From positions 62,001 to 126,000 of the forward strand of contig NZ_FUYS01000011.1 of assembly GCF_900168055.1 (NCBI RefSeq): a stretch of 64,000 bases of DNA, given 5' to 3'. The notes below the pieces were generated by a model. It was not told where the DNA came from, did not search any database, and saw nothing but the letters and a program-made list of their open reading frames with translations. Positions 8,842-16,727 of the stretch are shown piece after piece; within the stretch, counting starts at the first letter, position 1; each line of letters begins with the position of its first letter. The DNA is from Parapedobacter luteus. Lineage in GTDB: Bacteria; Bacteroidota; Bacteroidia; Sphingobacteriales; Sphingobacteriaceae. The position numbers and the translations under genes were made by a program.

Positions 8842-9354
8842 ATGAATAAGATTGAGTTTAACGCGAAGGTTGTTCAAGAAGCCAGCTCTTTAAGCAACTA
8901 TGCATTTTACTTCACACGCGACGAAGAAAATGCCAATGACCTGGTACAGGACACGCTGTTAAAAGCGTTTTCTTACTACAATAAATTCAAAGAGGGCACG
9001 AACCTGCAAGCATGGCTTTATACCATACTCAAAAACACATTCATCAATTACTATCGAAGAAAAGTTAAAACCAACGCGATCATCCTTAAAACCGATACCA
9101 TCTCGTCGTCAGACCTGTATAAAAGCTCGCTGCGCAACACCGCTGAGGGAAAGTTTGTAATGGAAGACATCGAGCAAGCCTTGTCCAAACTATCAGCCGA
9201 ATTTTATTATCCGTTTTCGATGTATTATGAAGGCTATAAGTATCACGAAATTGCCGATCATTTCCAAATCCCTATTGGAACTGTCAAAACACGGATTCAC
9301 GTTGCCAGGCAGCAACTAAAGAAGAAACTTAGACCTTACGGTACGGAAAATTAG
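8842..9354 (+). CDS. ECF-type RNA polymerase sigma factor (no adjacent anti-sigma)
   Basis: This 170-residue sigma-70-family protein has region 2 at about 10-75 (ENANDLVQDTLLKAF, then LQAWLYTILKNTFINYYRR) and region 4 at about 110-165 with the helix-turn-helix YHEIADHFQIPIGTVKTRIH. It lacks regions 1 and 3, as ECF factors do. No membrane anti-sigma gene lies on either side, unlike the other two ECF genes in the window; the next gene, an AI-2E-type transporter, begins 2 nt after its stop and is surely co-transcribed. Control by synthesis from the long upstream region is possible. Confidence 0.9.
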   Translation: MNKIEFNAKVVQEASSLSNYAFYFTRDEENANDLVQDTLLKAFSYYNKFKEGTNLQAWLYTILKNTFINYYRRKVKTNAIILKTDTISSSDLYKSSLRNTAEGKFVMEDIEQALSKLSAEFYYPFSMYYEGYKYHEIADHFQIPIGTVKTRIHVARQQLKKKLRPYGTEN

Positions 9355-9356
9355 GG

Positions 9357-10454
9357 ATGTTAGAACCAAAGAGCGCGCGGATCGCCAATATCATTATCAT
9401 TTTATCGTTATCCGTTGCAAGTTTATATTTCGCGGCCCCATTCCTTATTCCGGTGATACTGGCGGCACTACTTGCTATGTTACTTAATCGGGTCAGCGAA
9501 ATGTTGGAAAAAAAGGGCCTTAATCGGGCACTGGCGGCGCTTGTACCCGTCGCATTGGTACTTGGGGTGGTCGTATTACTCGTGTTTGTCCTTTCCTGGC
9601 AAGTCAACCGCATGACTGATGATTTCGACAACATGAAGGAAACGGTGACCACAAAAATAGACGCGCTCCGATCGTGGGTAAGCGAAACGTTAGGCATTCC
9701 CAAGGCCGAACAGGCAAAGATGCTCAACGGGGGGGAGCGTCAAGCAACACAGCAAACAAGCACGGTAGTCTTCAGCGTTATCAATACCTTGACCAGTATT
9801 GCGGTGGATGGTGTGCTGATTATCGTATATACCTATCTGCTTATCTTTTACCGCGCTCATCTGAAAAAATTCATCCTGCGTATTGTGCCGGACGACAAGC
9901 GGCAGGACGCTGACCGCATTGTGCATAAATCGGTGGCCGTTGCAGGCCAATACCTGATCGGCCTGTTCAAAATGGTGGTCGTCCTCTGGATTATGTATGG
10001 TATTGGCTTCAGTATCGCCGGGTTAGAAGGCGCCATATTGTTCGCCATTATCTGTGGCATGTTGGAGATTGTTCCCTTCTTCGGAAATTTTGTTGGCAAC
10101 CTGATCGCTATTTTAGCGGCATTGGCACAAGGCGGCGATGCCCGTATGGTACTCGGTATCGTGCTGGTGTACCTGACTGTGCAGTTTTTGCAAACCTATA
10201 TTCTTGAACCGCTCGTGGTTGGCCAACAGGTAAACATCAACCCGTTGTTTACGATTATGGGATTGGTAGCGGGCGAACTCCTATGGGGTATCGCCGGCAT
10301 GGCCCTGGCCATACCATTGATAGGCATCATCAAAATTATCTGCGATAATATCCCCCAACTACAAGCCTATGGGGCGCTTATCGGTCCGGCAGGAACACGG
10401 AAAAACAGAACGTCTTTCCTCGATTCGTTGAAAGGCATGCTACGCAGGAAATAG
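9357..10454 (+). CDS. AI-2E/PerM-family transporter
   Basis: This 365-residue membrane protein has the AI-2E transporter (PerM/YdbI/TqsA) layout: helix pairs at about 12-45 and 55-83, a soluble loop (about 85-145), then helices to about 335. The family motif near the end reads VVGQQVNINPLFTIMGLVAG (about 282-301). Some members export autoinducer-2 or act as sodium/proton antiporters; which applies here is unknown. It starts 2 nt after an ECF sigma stop codon. A G7 run at 9729-9735 lies inside the reading frame, which is intact. Confidence 0.88.
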   Translation: MLEPKSARIANIIIILSLSVASLYFAAPFLIPVILAALLAMLLNRVSEMLEKKGLNRALAALVPVALVLGVVVLLVFVLSWQVNRMTDDFDNMKETVTTKIDALRSWVSETLGIPKAEQAKMLNGGERQATQQTSTVVFSVINTLTSIAVDGVLIIVYTYLLIFYRAHLKKFILRIVPDDKRQDADRIVHKSVAVAGQYLIGLFKMVVVLWIMYGIGFSIAGLEGAILFAIICGMLEIVPFFGNFVGNLIAILAALAQGGDARMVLGIVLVYLTVQFLQTYILEPLVVGQQVNINPLFTIMGLVAGELLWGIAGMALAIPLIGIIKIICDNIPQLQAYGALIGPAGTRKNRTSFLDSLKGMLRRK

Positions 10455-10464
10455 CCCTGCCCGC

Positions 10465-11490
10465 TCATTTGGTGGCTTTACGCAAAAACGCTAAAAGTTG
10501 CCTTTCGGTCTCCGTAGCCAGCGGTTGGCCATTGCCATTTAAGCTACGACGCAAATAAGGCAGTAGCGATCCATCGCTGTAAGCGCTCACCAACCTATCA
10601 GGCACATAATATTGCTTGCAGACCGTCCTCGTATTTCCCAGGCGTTTGGATACCGCATCCAAGACGGTAAGGACGTTGGCCTGGCATTCGCGCTCATTGC
10701 CGTAATCAAGGCAGCCGGCAAATAGGCGAAATGCCCAAAGTCCGGCATACCAGGTCCGGTAATCTTTGGAGGTAAAATTCAGATTGGCATGGCGCTGAAT
10801 ATAGGCATTGATATCCGCTGCATTAAGCCGGCGTCTTTTTCCTTCGTCATCCATGTATTGGAATAAATATGCGCCCGGCAATCGTACCAACTCCCGCAAG
10901 TGCGACGCTAAGCGGGCATTGCGCACCGTAATGTGCTGCCGTACGCCCTTTTTTCCACGAAATCGAAAGATTATTTCACTGGCCAGGATAGTTGCATGCT
11001 TCTTCTTCAACGTAGTCAACCCATGGCTGCCGTATTTGCGGAAATATTGTTCATTACCTATCCGTATTAGGGTTTCTTCAGTCACTTTCAATGCTATTGC
11101 AGTGACCCGCTCTTTTTGGAGCGGCGTAGATTTTAAATCGCTACGTATTTGCTTCCTTAATTGCGGCAGCGCATTACCGAATTCTACCATCCGCAACAAC
11201 TTCGCCTGCTGCCGTTCCCTTGTCCAGTCGGGATGGTAGAGATACTGTTTTCGGCCTTTTTCGTCGAGTCCCGTGGCTTGCAGATGGCCATTTTTACTGG
11301 GGCTAATCCACACGTTTTTCCAGGCGGGTGGGATGACCAATGCACGAAAACGATCCAATTTCCGGGGATCCGTCACCCGGTTGCCTTCATGGTCTGTAAA
11401 ATAATACCCCCGCCCTCGTTTCACACGTGTGTAGCCACGCACCAAGTCCGGAAGGTACCGAAGTTTCGAACGTTTTCGTTTTGGCTCCAA
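10465..11490 (-). CDS. DNA topoisomerase IB
   Basis: This 341-residue protein is a bacterial/poxvirus-type topoisomerase IB, which relaxes supercoils by a transient 3'-phosphotyrosyl nick. Visible marks are the N-terminal DNA-clamp part (IPPAWKNVWISPSKNGHLQA), the catalytic-domain motifs EETLIRIGNEQYFRKYGSHG and LTTLKKKH, FTSKDYRTWYAGLWAF with the conserved KDYRTW, and a tyrosine pair in VCKQYYVPDRLV (about 294-305) that should hold the nucleophile. The length is normal. It is convergent with the AI-2E gene (10 nt). In Bacteroidota this enzyme is an accessory topoisomerase, often beside stress genes. Confidence 0.92.
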   Translation of the reverse strand: MEPKRKRSKLRYLPDLVRGYTRVKRGRGYYFTDHEGNRVTDPRKLDRFRALVIPPAWKNVWISPSKNGHLQATGLDEKGRKQYLYHPDWTRERQQAKLLRMVEFGNALPQLRKQIRSDLKSTPLQKERVTAIALKVTEETLIRIGNEQYFRKYGSHGLTTLKKKHATILASEIIFRFRGKKGVRQHITVRNARLASHLRELVRLPGAYLFQYMDDEGKRRRLNAADINAYIQRHANLNFTSKDYRTWYAGLWAFRLFAGCLDYGNERECQANVLTVLDAVSKRLGNTRTVCKQYYVPDRLVSAYSDGSLLPYLRRSLNGNGQPLATETERQLLAFLRKATK

Positions 11491-11500
11491 TTTGGCGGTT

Positions 11501-11773
11501 TTACTCCTGTCGCTCCCGTTTGTCCTTGCTCATCTCACTCTGTACCCAACTGAAAAACAACGCCATTTTCATGTTCTCAAACATTCTGACGCCTGACATC
11601 TCGTTGGAATGTTCGTCGTTGGCTATGCCTTCGTGCGCTGGTAGGGGACTTTGATACGGAGTGGATGTAGACGCTGCCACTCGGCTCAATTTACTCCTTT
11701 TCATAGACAATAATTGCTTGTAAGGACTCGGAGCCTGTAGCATCATAAGGGATGGGCGTTCTGCCGCTACCAT
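11501..11773 (-). CDS. hypothetical 90-residue protein upstream of topoisomerase IB
   Basis: An open frame on the same strand ends 10 nt before the topoisomerase start. The product is Ser/Pro-rich at first and charged at the end (SEMSKDKRERQE), with no signal peptide or membrane helix. Alternative ATGs at about 11704 or 11581 are possible. I recognise no family. The only support is strand, spacing and an absence of a better gene in the gap. Confidence 0.3.
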   Translation of the reverse strand: MVAAERPSLMMLQAPSPYKQLLSMKRSKLSRVAASTSTPYQSPLPAHEGIANDEHSNEMSGVRMFENMKMALFFSWVQSEMSKDKRERQE

Positions 11774-11825
11774 AGCCTTATATTGTGAATGGCAGGCCCC
11801 ATTCGTATATTCGCATTAAAATGGC

Positions 11826-12218
11826 CTATACCCCGCCGCTTGGCAGGGAACTTGCTTCATCTTTTGGATAATACTCATTTACGGCATCTATAACGTCATA
11901 GATTTCAAATGGTTTCCGGATGTAAGCATTCGCTCCACAGTGTTGGGCAATATCATCAATGTCGCGCACGGCCGAAATCATGATAATCGGGATCGTTGCA
12001 GTCTCTTCATTCAACCGCAGCTCTCTACATAGATTGCTCCCCCAGCACCAACTCAATCCTTCATCCATTAGTATAAGCCCGATATCATTATCCTTCAATA
12101 TTTTGTACATTGATTTTCCACTGTCCGTAATCACTTCATATTCCTCGAACTGCATAATCTCGGCAACAATGTCTGCCATATCCAGATCGTCCTCGACGTA
12201 CAAAATTTTCTTTCTCAT
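11826..12218 (-). CDS. single-domain response regulator (receiver protein)
   Basis: This 130-residue protein is a lone CheY-like receiver. From the ATG at 12218 the acidic pocket is EDD (about 9-11), the phosphoacceptor is Asp52 in LILMD, the switch serine is in MISA (about 83) and the conserved lysine is in YIRKPF (about 107-108). The segment after the acceptor (EGLSWCWGSNLCREL) differs from the usual MPxMDG loop and holds two tryptophans and a cysteine. No output domain follows and no histidine kinase is adjacent. A hairpin at 12284-12310 separates it from the upstream gene. Confidence 0.88.
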   Translation of the reverse strand: MRKKILYVEDDLDMADIVAEIMQFEEYEVITDSGKSMYKILKDNDIGLILMDEGLSWCWGSNLCRELRLNEETATIPIIMISAVRDIDDIAQHCGANAYIRKPFEIYDVIDAVNEYYPKDEASSLPSGGV

Positions 12219-12283
12219 CAAATTTACAATTGTTAGTGTTGATTGCTGTCAAAAATTAAAACCCTTTATCGCTGATTGAAATG

Positions 12284-12310
12284 TACATCATCCGCTGACG
12301 GATGTATGTA
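12284..12310 (-). terminator. hairpin between a hypothetical gene and the receiver gene
   Basis: Arms TACATCATCCG and CGGATG-t-ATGTA pair around a CTGA loop, with one bulged base. It lies 54 nt after the stop of the upstream minus-strand gene. The minus-strand sequence after it is only moderately T-rich, so it is a weak terminator candidate or another RNA structure. Confidence 0.4.
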
Positions 12311-12363
12311 AAAGGTGTACAAACAACCCGTTTAAATGTTTTCTTCCCGACGATATTATTGTT

Positions 12364-12639
12364 TTAATTTTGATCGTTTTGTTTGGTTTGTTCACCACCC
12401 GCTACCTTGTCCTTATGTAATCGGTTCCCGCCGCCCGGCTTCACATCGCCCTGGCTCGCCCCTTCCCCTTCAGGCACGGTATTGATCTGTTCAACTTGAG
12501 GGTCTATTCCCGCTTCATAGTTTTTTTCCTGCTTTTTATCCTTCAAATCCTTCCTTGCTCGGATCAGATCGTCGCCCTTTTTGTCACGCAGGCGGCTACT
12601 ATCTGCCGAGACCTGCGCACTTTCTTTCTTTATAGCCAT
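12364..12639 (-). CDS. small hydrophilic, probably disordered protein
   Basis: From the ATG at 12639 (MAIKKESAQVSADSS) the product is 91 residues, almost free of hydrophobic residues and rich in Lys, Asp, Gln and Gly, including SRLRDKKGDDLIRARKDLKD (about 15-34). There is no signal peptide. Such small hydrophilic proteins in stress-gene neighbourhoods are often induced by desiccation or osmotic stress, but that is inference. A longer frame to 12735 has a poor N-terminus. The divergent neighbour is a YghA-type dehydrogenase. Confidence 0.55.
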   Translation of the reverse strand: MAIKKESAQVSADSSRLRDKKGDDLIRARKDLKDKKQEKNYEAGIDPQVEQINTVPEGEGASQGDVKPGGGNRLHKDKVAGGEQTKQNDQN

Positions 12640-12800
12640 ATTGCATTGAGTTTTGTTGTTCGTTATATCGTGTGTTTCGTTATGTTGTGTATACTTACTT
12701 ACAATCGCGCACCCCGAATGTTTAAGAAAAACCAAACCAACGTTGGATCGGATTGTTAGGCAGATAGAAATAACATTGGTAAAACAACAATATTCTTGTT

Positions 12801-13718
12801 ATGGCATCGAATAAAACCATGAGCCATGAAGCTCAGCAATCGCATGAAGATCCGGCTAACAAATACCCAAAACCACCGTTTCCCAAAAAGCCTCAAGAAG
12901 TGCCGGGTACGGAGAGCGCCATGGACCCACAGGCCGACCATGGCGAACAATCATACCGCGGAAAAGGCAGGCTAATCGGTAAAGCAGCGATTATCACCGG
13001 CGGAGATTCTGGTATCGGAAAAGCGGTAGCCATTGCCTTCGCGCGGGAAGGCGCCGATGTGCTGATTAGTTACTTGGATGATGTCGAAGACCGGGATGCC
13101 GAAGATACCATTAAATATATCGAAGAGGCGGGAAGGAAAGGCGTCCAGGTGAAAGGCGACATTAGCTCAGAAAAGCACTGCCAAAAAATTATTGAAACAG
13201 CCGTAAAGGAATTTGGCAAAATTGATATCCTGGTCAATAACGCGGCGTACCAAATGTCAAGGGATACCTTACAAGATATTCCGGCATGGGAATGGGAGAA
13301 AACATTTGCCGTCAACATCCATAGCATGTTCTACCTGTGTAAGGCCGCCGAACCGCATATGCCACCGGGTTCGAGCATTATCAATACCACGTCAGTCAAC
13401 GCTTATGAGCCAAATCCGACCTTGTTGCCCTACGCTGCGACAAAAGCCGCCATCCAGAACTTCACGGCCAACTTGAGCCAAATTTTACTCGAACAGGGGA
13501 AAGGCATCCGCGTAAATGCTGTGGCGCCCGGTCCCATATGGACGCCGCTTATTCCTTCTACCATCCCAGATCATGAACATTTCGGCGAAAACACACCATT
13601 TGAACGGCCCGGGCAGCCCGTTGAGGTCGCCCCGGCGTATGTTTTTTTAGCTTCTGAAGAGGCTAACTATATCTCTGGCGCGACACTTCCGGTTACTGGC
13701 GGACGTATTACCATATAA
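12801..13718 (+). CDS. SDR-family oxidoreductase, YghA/YhdF type
   Basis: This 305-residue short-chain dehydrogenase has the roughly 45-residue N-terminal extension typical of YghA/YhdF-type enzymes (KYPKPPFPKKPQEVPGTESA and MDPQADHGEQSYRGKG). The NAD(P)-binding motif is TGGDSGIG (about 66-73), NNAA follows at about 146-149, and the catalytic pair is Tyr-x3-Lys in YAATKAA (about 212-218). The C-terminus has the usual EEANYISGATLPVTGG. The B. subtilis relatives belong to the general stress group. The real substrate is unknown. A small lipoprotein gene follows on the same strand. Confidence 0.9.
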   Translation: MASNKTMSHEAQQSHEDPANKYPKPPFPKKPQEVPGTESAMDPQADHGEQSYRGKGRLIGKAAIITGGDSGIGKAVAIAFAREGADVLISYLDDVEDRDAEDTIKYIEEAGRKGVQVKGDISSEKHCQKIIETAVKEFGKIDILVNNAAYQMSRDTLQDIPAWEWEKTFAVNIHSMFYLCKAAEPHMPPGSSIINTTSVNAYEPNPTLLPYAATKAAIQNFTANLSQILLEQGKGIRVNAVAPGPIWTPLIPSTIPDHEHFGENTPFERPGQPVEVAPAYVFLASEEANYISGATLPVTGGRITI

Positions 13719-13750
13719 TTTTCTTGTTTTACTTTAACACTATATTATTC

Positions 13751-13939
13751 ATGAAAACGTTGAGATTATTAATAGCATGTGGACTAATAGCAAGCATGGC
13801 TTCATGCGGAAATTCGGGGCAAAATCAGGACACCGACGGATCAGACTCGCTGTTTATAGATTCAACGGCAAACGATTCAGCGACCTGGGGAGACACCACC
13901 CCGACTACTGACTCGCTGGCAAGCCCTTCTTTCCCCTGA
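13751..13939 (+). CDS. small lipoprotein
   Basis: From the ATG at 13751 this 62-residue product has a basic start (MKTLRLL), a hydrophobic core and the lipobox ASMASC (Cys18). The rest is short, Asp/Ser/Thr-rich and without hydrophobic residues (DTDGSDSLFIDSTAND). No family is recognised. It follows the SDR gene with a 32-nt gap and ends just before the purB promoter. Confidence 0.65.
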   Translation: MKTLRLLIACGLIASMASCGNSGQNQDTDGSDSLFIDSTANDSATWGDTTPTTDSLASPSFP

Positions 13940-13972
13940 TGGGGCGATGGGTAAGGTGAACAGGAAAATACC

Positions 13973-13980
13973 TACCTTTG
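13973..13980 (+). promoter_or_regulatory. -7 promoter element TACCTTTG for purB
   Basis: The box matches the Bacteroidota -7 consensus TAnnTTTG exactly and lies 18 nt before the purB ATG, giving a short leader of roughly 12 nt. I see no good TTTG at the -33 position. Confidence 0.6.
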
Positions 13981-13998
13981 CAGAAAACTAATTTCTGT

Positions 13999-15342
13999 AT
14001 GGCGTTATCACCACTGACGGCCGTGTCTCCTGTAGACGGCCGTTACCATCATGTAACTCACGAGTTGTCTGCTTTTTTCTCCGAATATGCGCTGATTAAA
14101 TACCGCGTGTTTGTAGAGGTCGAATACTTTATTAGTTTATGCGGTTCGGGGGTGCCCCAGTTGGCGCATTTTGATGGCAGCCTCAACGATAAGCTGAGGG
14201 ATATCTATCGGCATTTTTCATTGGAAGACGCCCAATGGATTAAGGAAAAAGAGAAAGAAACCAATCACGACGTGAAAGCGGTAGAGTATTTCCTGAAGGA
14301 CCGGTTTGAGTCACTGGGATTGGTAGACTCATTGGAATTTATCCATTTCGGGCTTACTTCGCAAGACATCAATAATACGGCTATCCCTTATTCGTGGAAA
14401 GAAGCATTGACCAACGTTTATATACCTCAGGTTAACGCGGTTAATAACACACTCCGGCAACTGGCCACAACATGGGCCAGAATCCCCATGCTCGCCCGTA
14501 CCCATGGCCAACCGGCTTCCCCCACCCGCTTGGGGAAGGAGATCAATGTATTTGTCGAACGGCTTACCAACCAGTTGCAGCTTCTCGTGTCCATACCGCA
14601 CGCCGCGAAATTCGGAGGTGCCACGGGCAATTTCAATGCGCACCAAGTGGCCTATCCTGACTTAGATTGGGTGGCATTCGGCAATGCCTTCGTGAACGAT
14701 ACGTTAGGATTGCACCGCTCACAAACCACTACGCAAATTGAGCATTACGACCATTTTGCGGCGCAATGCGACGCGTTAAAACGCATCAACAACATCTTAG
14801 TCGACTTATGCAGGGATATCTGGGCGTACATCTCGATGGATTATTTCAAGCAAAAAATCACGAAAGGTCAAGTTGGTTCGTCAGCAATGCCCCACAAGGT
14901 CAATCCCATTGATTTTGAAAATGCGGAAGGTAATTTGGGCATTGCCAATGCGCTTTTTGAACACCTCGCTGCGAAGCTGCCGATATCGCGCATGCAACGC
15001 GATCTTACCGATTCGACCGTGCTCCGTAATATCGGAATGCCCATGGCACATACACTTATCGCCTTCAAGTCCACTATAAAAGGGTTGAATAAGCTCATCC
15101 TGAATGAGGCGGCACTCAAAGCCGATTTGGAGCAAAACTGGGCTGTGGTGGCGGAAGCGATTCAAACGATTCTGCGCCGCGAAGGGTATCCAAAACCCTA
15201 CGAGGCCCTCAAGGAATTGACCCGTACCAACGATACGATCACCCAGACTACCATCGCGGCGTTTGTGGATACGCTTAACGTAAGTGATACGGTAAAAGCC
15301 GAACTGAAGGCCATAACACCGTGGGACTACACGGGCGTGTAA
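13999..15342 (+). CDS. purB: adenylosuccinate lyase
   Basis: This 447-residue enzyme of the fumarase/aspartase superfamily cleaves adenylosuccinate to AMP and fumarate, and SAICAR to AICAR, in purine synthesis. The N-terminus (LSPLTAVSPVDGRY) and the superfamily signature GSSAMPHKVNPIDFENAEGN (about 294-313) are diagnostic. HFGLTSQDINNTA (about 115-127) holds another substrate-binding block. Length is close to the E. coli type. I start at the ATG at 13999, since the seven extra codons from 13978 fall on the promoter. The Nfu gene follows with its own promoter. Confidence 0.97.
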   Translation: MALSPLTAVSPVDGRYHHVTHELSAFFSEYALIKYRVFVEVEYFISLCGSGVPQLAHFDGSLNDKLRDIYRHFSLEDAQWIKEKEKETNHDVKAVEYFLKDRFESLGLVDSLEFIHFGLTSQDINNTAIPYSWKEALTNVYIPQVNAVNNTLRQLATTWARIPMLARTHGQPASPTRLGKEINVFVERLTNQLQLLVSIPHAAKFGGATGNFNAHQVAYPDLDWVAFGNAFVNDTLGLHRSQTTTQIEHYDHFAAQCDALKRINNILVDLCRDIWAYISMDYFKQKITKGQVGSSAMPHKVNPIDFENAEGNLGIANALFEHLAAKLPISRMQRDLTDSTVLRNIGMPMAHTLIAFKSTIKGLNKLILNEAALKADLEQNWAVVAEAIQTILRREGYPKPYEALKELTRTNDTITQTTIAAFVDTLNVSDTVKAELKAITPWDYTGV

Positions 15343-15381
15343 TCTGACGATATGTTGACCCGGATTTTGCTGGAATATTAA

Positions 15382-15389
15382 TACCTTTG
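15382..15389 (+). promoter_or_regulatory. -7 promoter element TACCTTTG for the Nfu gene
   Basis: An exact TAnnTTTG match lies 17 nt upstream of the ATG at 15406 and just after the purB stop. A TTTTG at 15365-15369 is too close to serve as a regular -33 box. Confidence 0.55.
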
Positions 15390-15405
15390 TAAAAATGACG
15401 AAGAA

Positions 15406-15960
15406 ATGGCTACGATAAACGTTTATACCGAATATACACCGAACCCCGCGACCATGAAGTTTTTGGTCAATAAATTATTGGTCAATGGCAGCTTGGACTT
15501 CCCGGATCGGGAAAAGGCACAAGCATCTCCGTTCGCACGGGAGCTGTTTAAGTTCAATTTCGTGAACGGTGTGTTTTTCGCCAGCAATTTCGTGACCATT
15601 ACCAAAACCGAGGATGCCGAGTGGGAAGACATCGAAGCGATTTTAAAGGACTTCGTAAAAGGGGCCGTGGAATCCGAACTCAAGGTGCAAGAGGTGGTAA
15701 AAGATGAAGAGGTAAACTTTGAAGGCACGGAAACCGAGATTAAAATACAGCAAATCCTGCACGATTATGTGCGTCCGGCGGTCGAACAGGATGGCGGAGC
15801 CATCAATTACCGGTCATTCGAAGAAGGGACGGTATTCGTTGAGTTGCGTGGGTCGTGCAGCGGCTGTCCCTCTTCCACGATTACGCTCAAAGCGGGCATT
15901 GAAGGACTACTCAAACGGATGGTCCCGGAAGTACAGGAAGTGGTAGCCGAAGCAATGTAA
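15406..15960 (+). CDS. NifU/Nfu-type Fe-S cluster scaffold protein
   Basis: This 184-residue protein has an Nfu N-terminal domain (about 5-90; TEYTPNPATMKFLVN) and a C-terminal NifU domain (about 110-180) with the cluster-binding Cys151-x2-Cys154 in RGSCSGCPSS. Such proteins carry [4Fe-4S] clusters to target enzymes after SUF assembly. It has its own promoter after purB and is followed 9 nt later by the SGNH esterase gene, so the two are likely co-transcribed. Confidence 0.92.
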   Translation: MATINVYTEYTPNPATMKFLVNKLLVNGSLDFPDREKAQASPFARELFKFNFVNGVFFASNFVTITKTEDAEWEDIEAILKDFVKGAVESELKVQEVVKDEEVNFEGTETEIKIQQILHDYVRPAVEQDGGAINYRSFEEGTVFVELRGSCSGCPSSTITLKAGIEGLLKRMVPEVQEVVAEAM

Positions 15961-15968
15961 GCTGACTT

Positions 15969-16652
15969 ATGTCTTTCAACGTATTCTTTGCCTCGATCCT
16001 CGGAGTCTTTTTTGCTGCGGCGTGTAGCAGCGCACCCGACCAAAAGGACAATCGCCGTAAAGAAGCCGATCGGCGAGATACCACTGCCGACACGGCAGAA
16101 AAAAGGACCATTTTATTTTATGGAAATAGCCTTACTGCCGGCTATGGGCTTGAAAGTCAGGATCTGGCGTTTCCAGGCCTTATTCAGCAACGGATAGACT
16201 CCTTAGATCTACCTTATCGTGTCATCAACGCCGGGCTAAGCGGCGAAACTACAGCCGCTGGAAATGAGCGCATCGACTGGTTGCTCAACGAGCATATCGA
16301 CATTTTTGTCTTAGAATTGGGCGCAAACGACGGCCTTCGGGGAATACCTACCGAAGAAACCAGAAAAAATCTGCAAAATATCATCGATAAGGTGACCGCA
16401 AAATATCCCGAATGCAAACTGGTACTCGCGGGTATGATGGTACCGCCGAGTATGGGTGGTGACTACGGCAAGGCATTCACAGCCCTTTTTCCGGCATTGG
16501 CTAAAGCCAATAACATGGCTTATGTACCGTTTTTATTAGAAGGGGTAGCGGGAGAAGCGGGGCTTAATCAACGTGACGGCATCCACCCCACCGAAGAAGG
16601 ACACCGCATACTTGCCGAAAATGTATGGAAAGTATTGCAGCCATTACTTTAA
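15969..16652 (+). CDS. SGNH-type arylesterase lipoprotein (TesA-like)
   Basis: The first 19 residues form a lipoprotein signal (FFAAAC, Cys19). The mature part is a TesA-like SGNH hydrolase: block I YGNSLTAGYG with Ser54 as nucleophile, block II Gly in NAGLSGETTAAG, block III Asn in LELGANDGLRG, and the Asp/His pair in RDGIHPTEEGH near the end. Enzymes of this type hydrolyse aryl and acyl esters or thioesters in the periplasm. Full length at 227 residues. It follows the Nfu gene by 9 nt. Confidence 0.9.
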   Translation: MSFNVFFASILGVFFAAACSSAPDQKDNRRKEADRRDTTADTAEKRTILFYGNSLTAGYGLESQDLAFPGLIQQRIDSLDLPYRVINAGLSGETTAAGNERIDWLLNEHIDIFVLELGANDGLRGIPTEETRKNLQNIIDKVTAKYPECKLVLAGMMVPPSMGGDYGKAFTALFPALAKANNMAYVPFLLEGVAGEAGLNQRDGIHPTEEGHRILAENVWKVLQPLL

Positions 16653-16727
16653 ACTTTCCATTTTCCCGCGTCTAATTTATCGGTAAAATCCTTAACTTTA
16701 GCACCGAATCAGTAATAACCCATTATA

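Noticed and set aside
9729-9735. G7 and C7 runs in coding regions (also 29382-29388, 38342-38348, 44754-44760, 46709-46715)
   Set aside because: Several genes have such 7-base runs with intact frames, so by themselves they do not suggest phase variation; only the A11 tract changes a frame.
12219-12226. TAAATTTG promoter box before the receiver gene
   Set aside because: It abuts the ATG at 12218, so transcription would start inside the receiver domain, and TTG lies 23 nt away rather than 20.
16653-16727. Possible TPP riboswitch before the transketolase gene
   Set aside because: The conserved CTGAGA and ACCTGAT elements are missing and the gap is too short.
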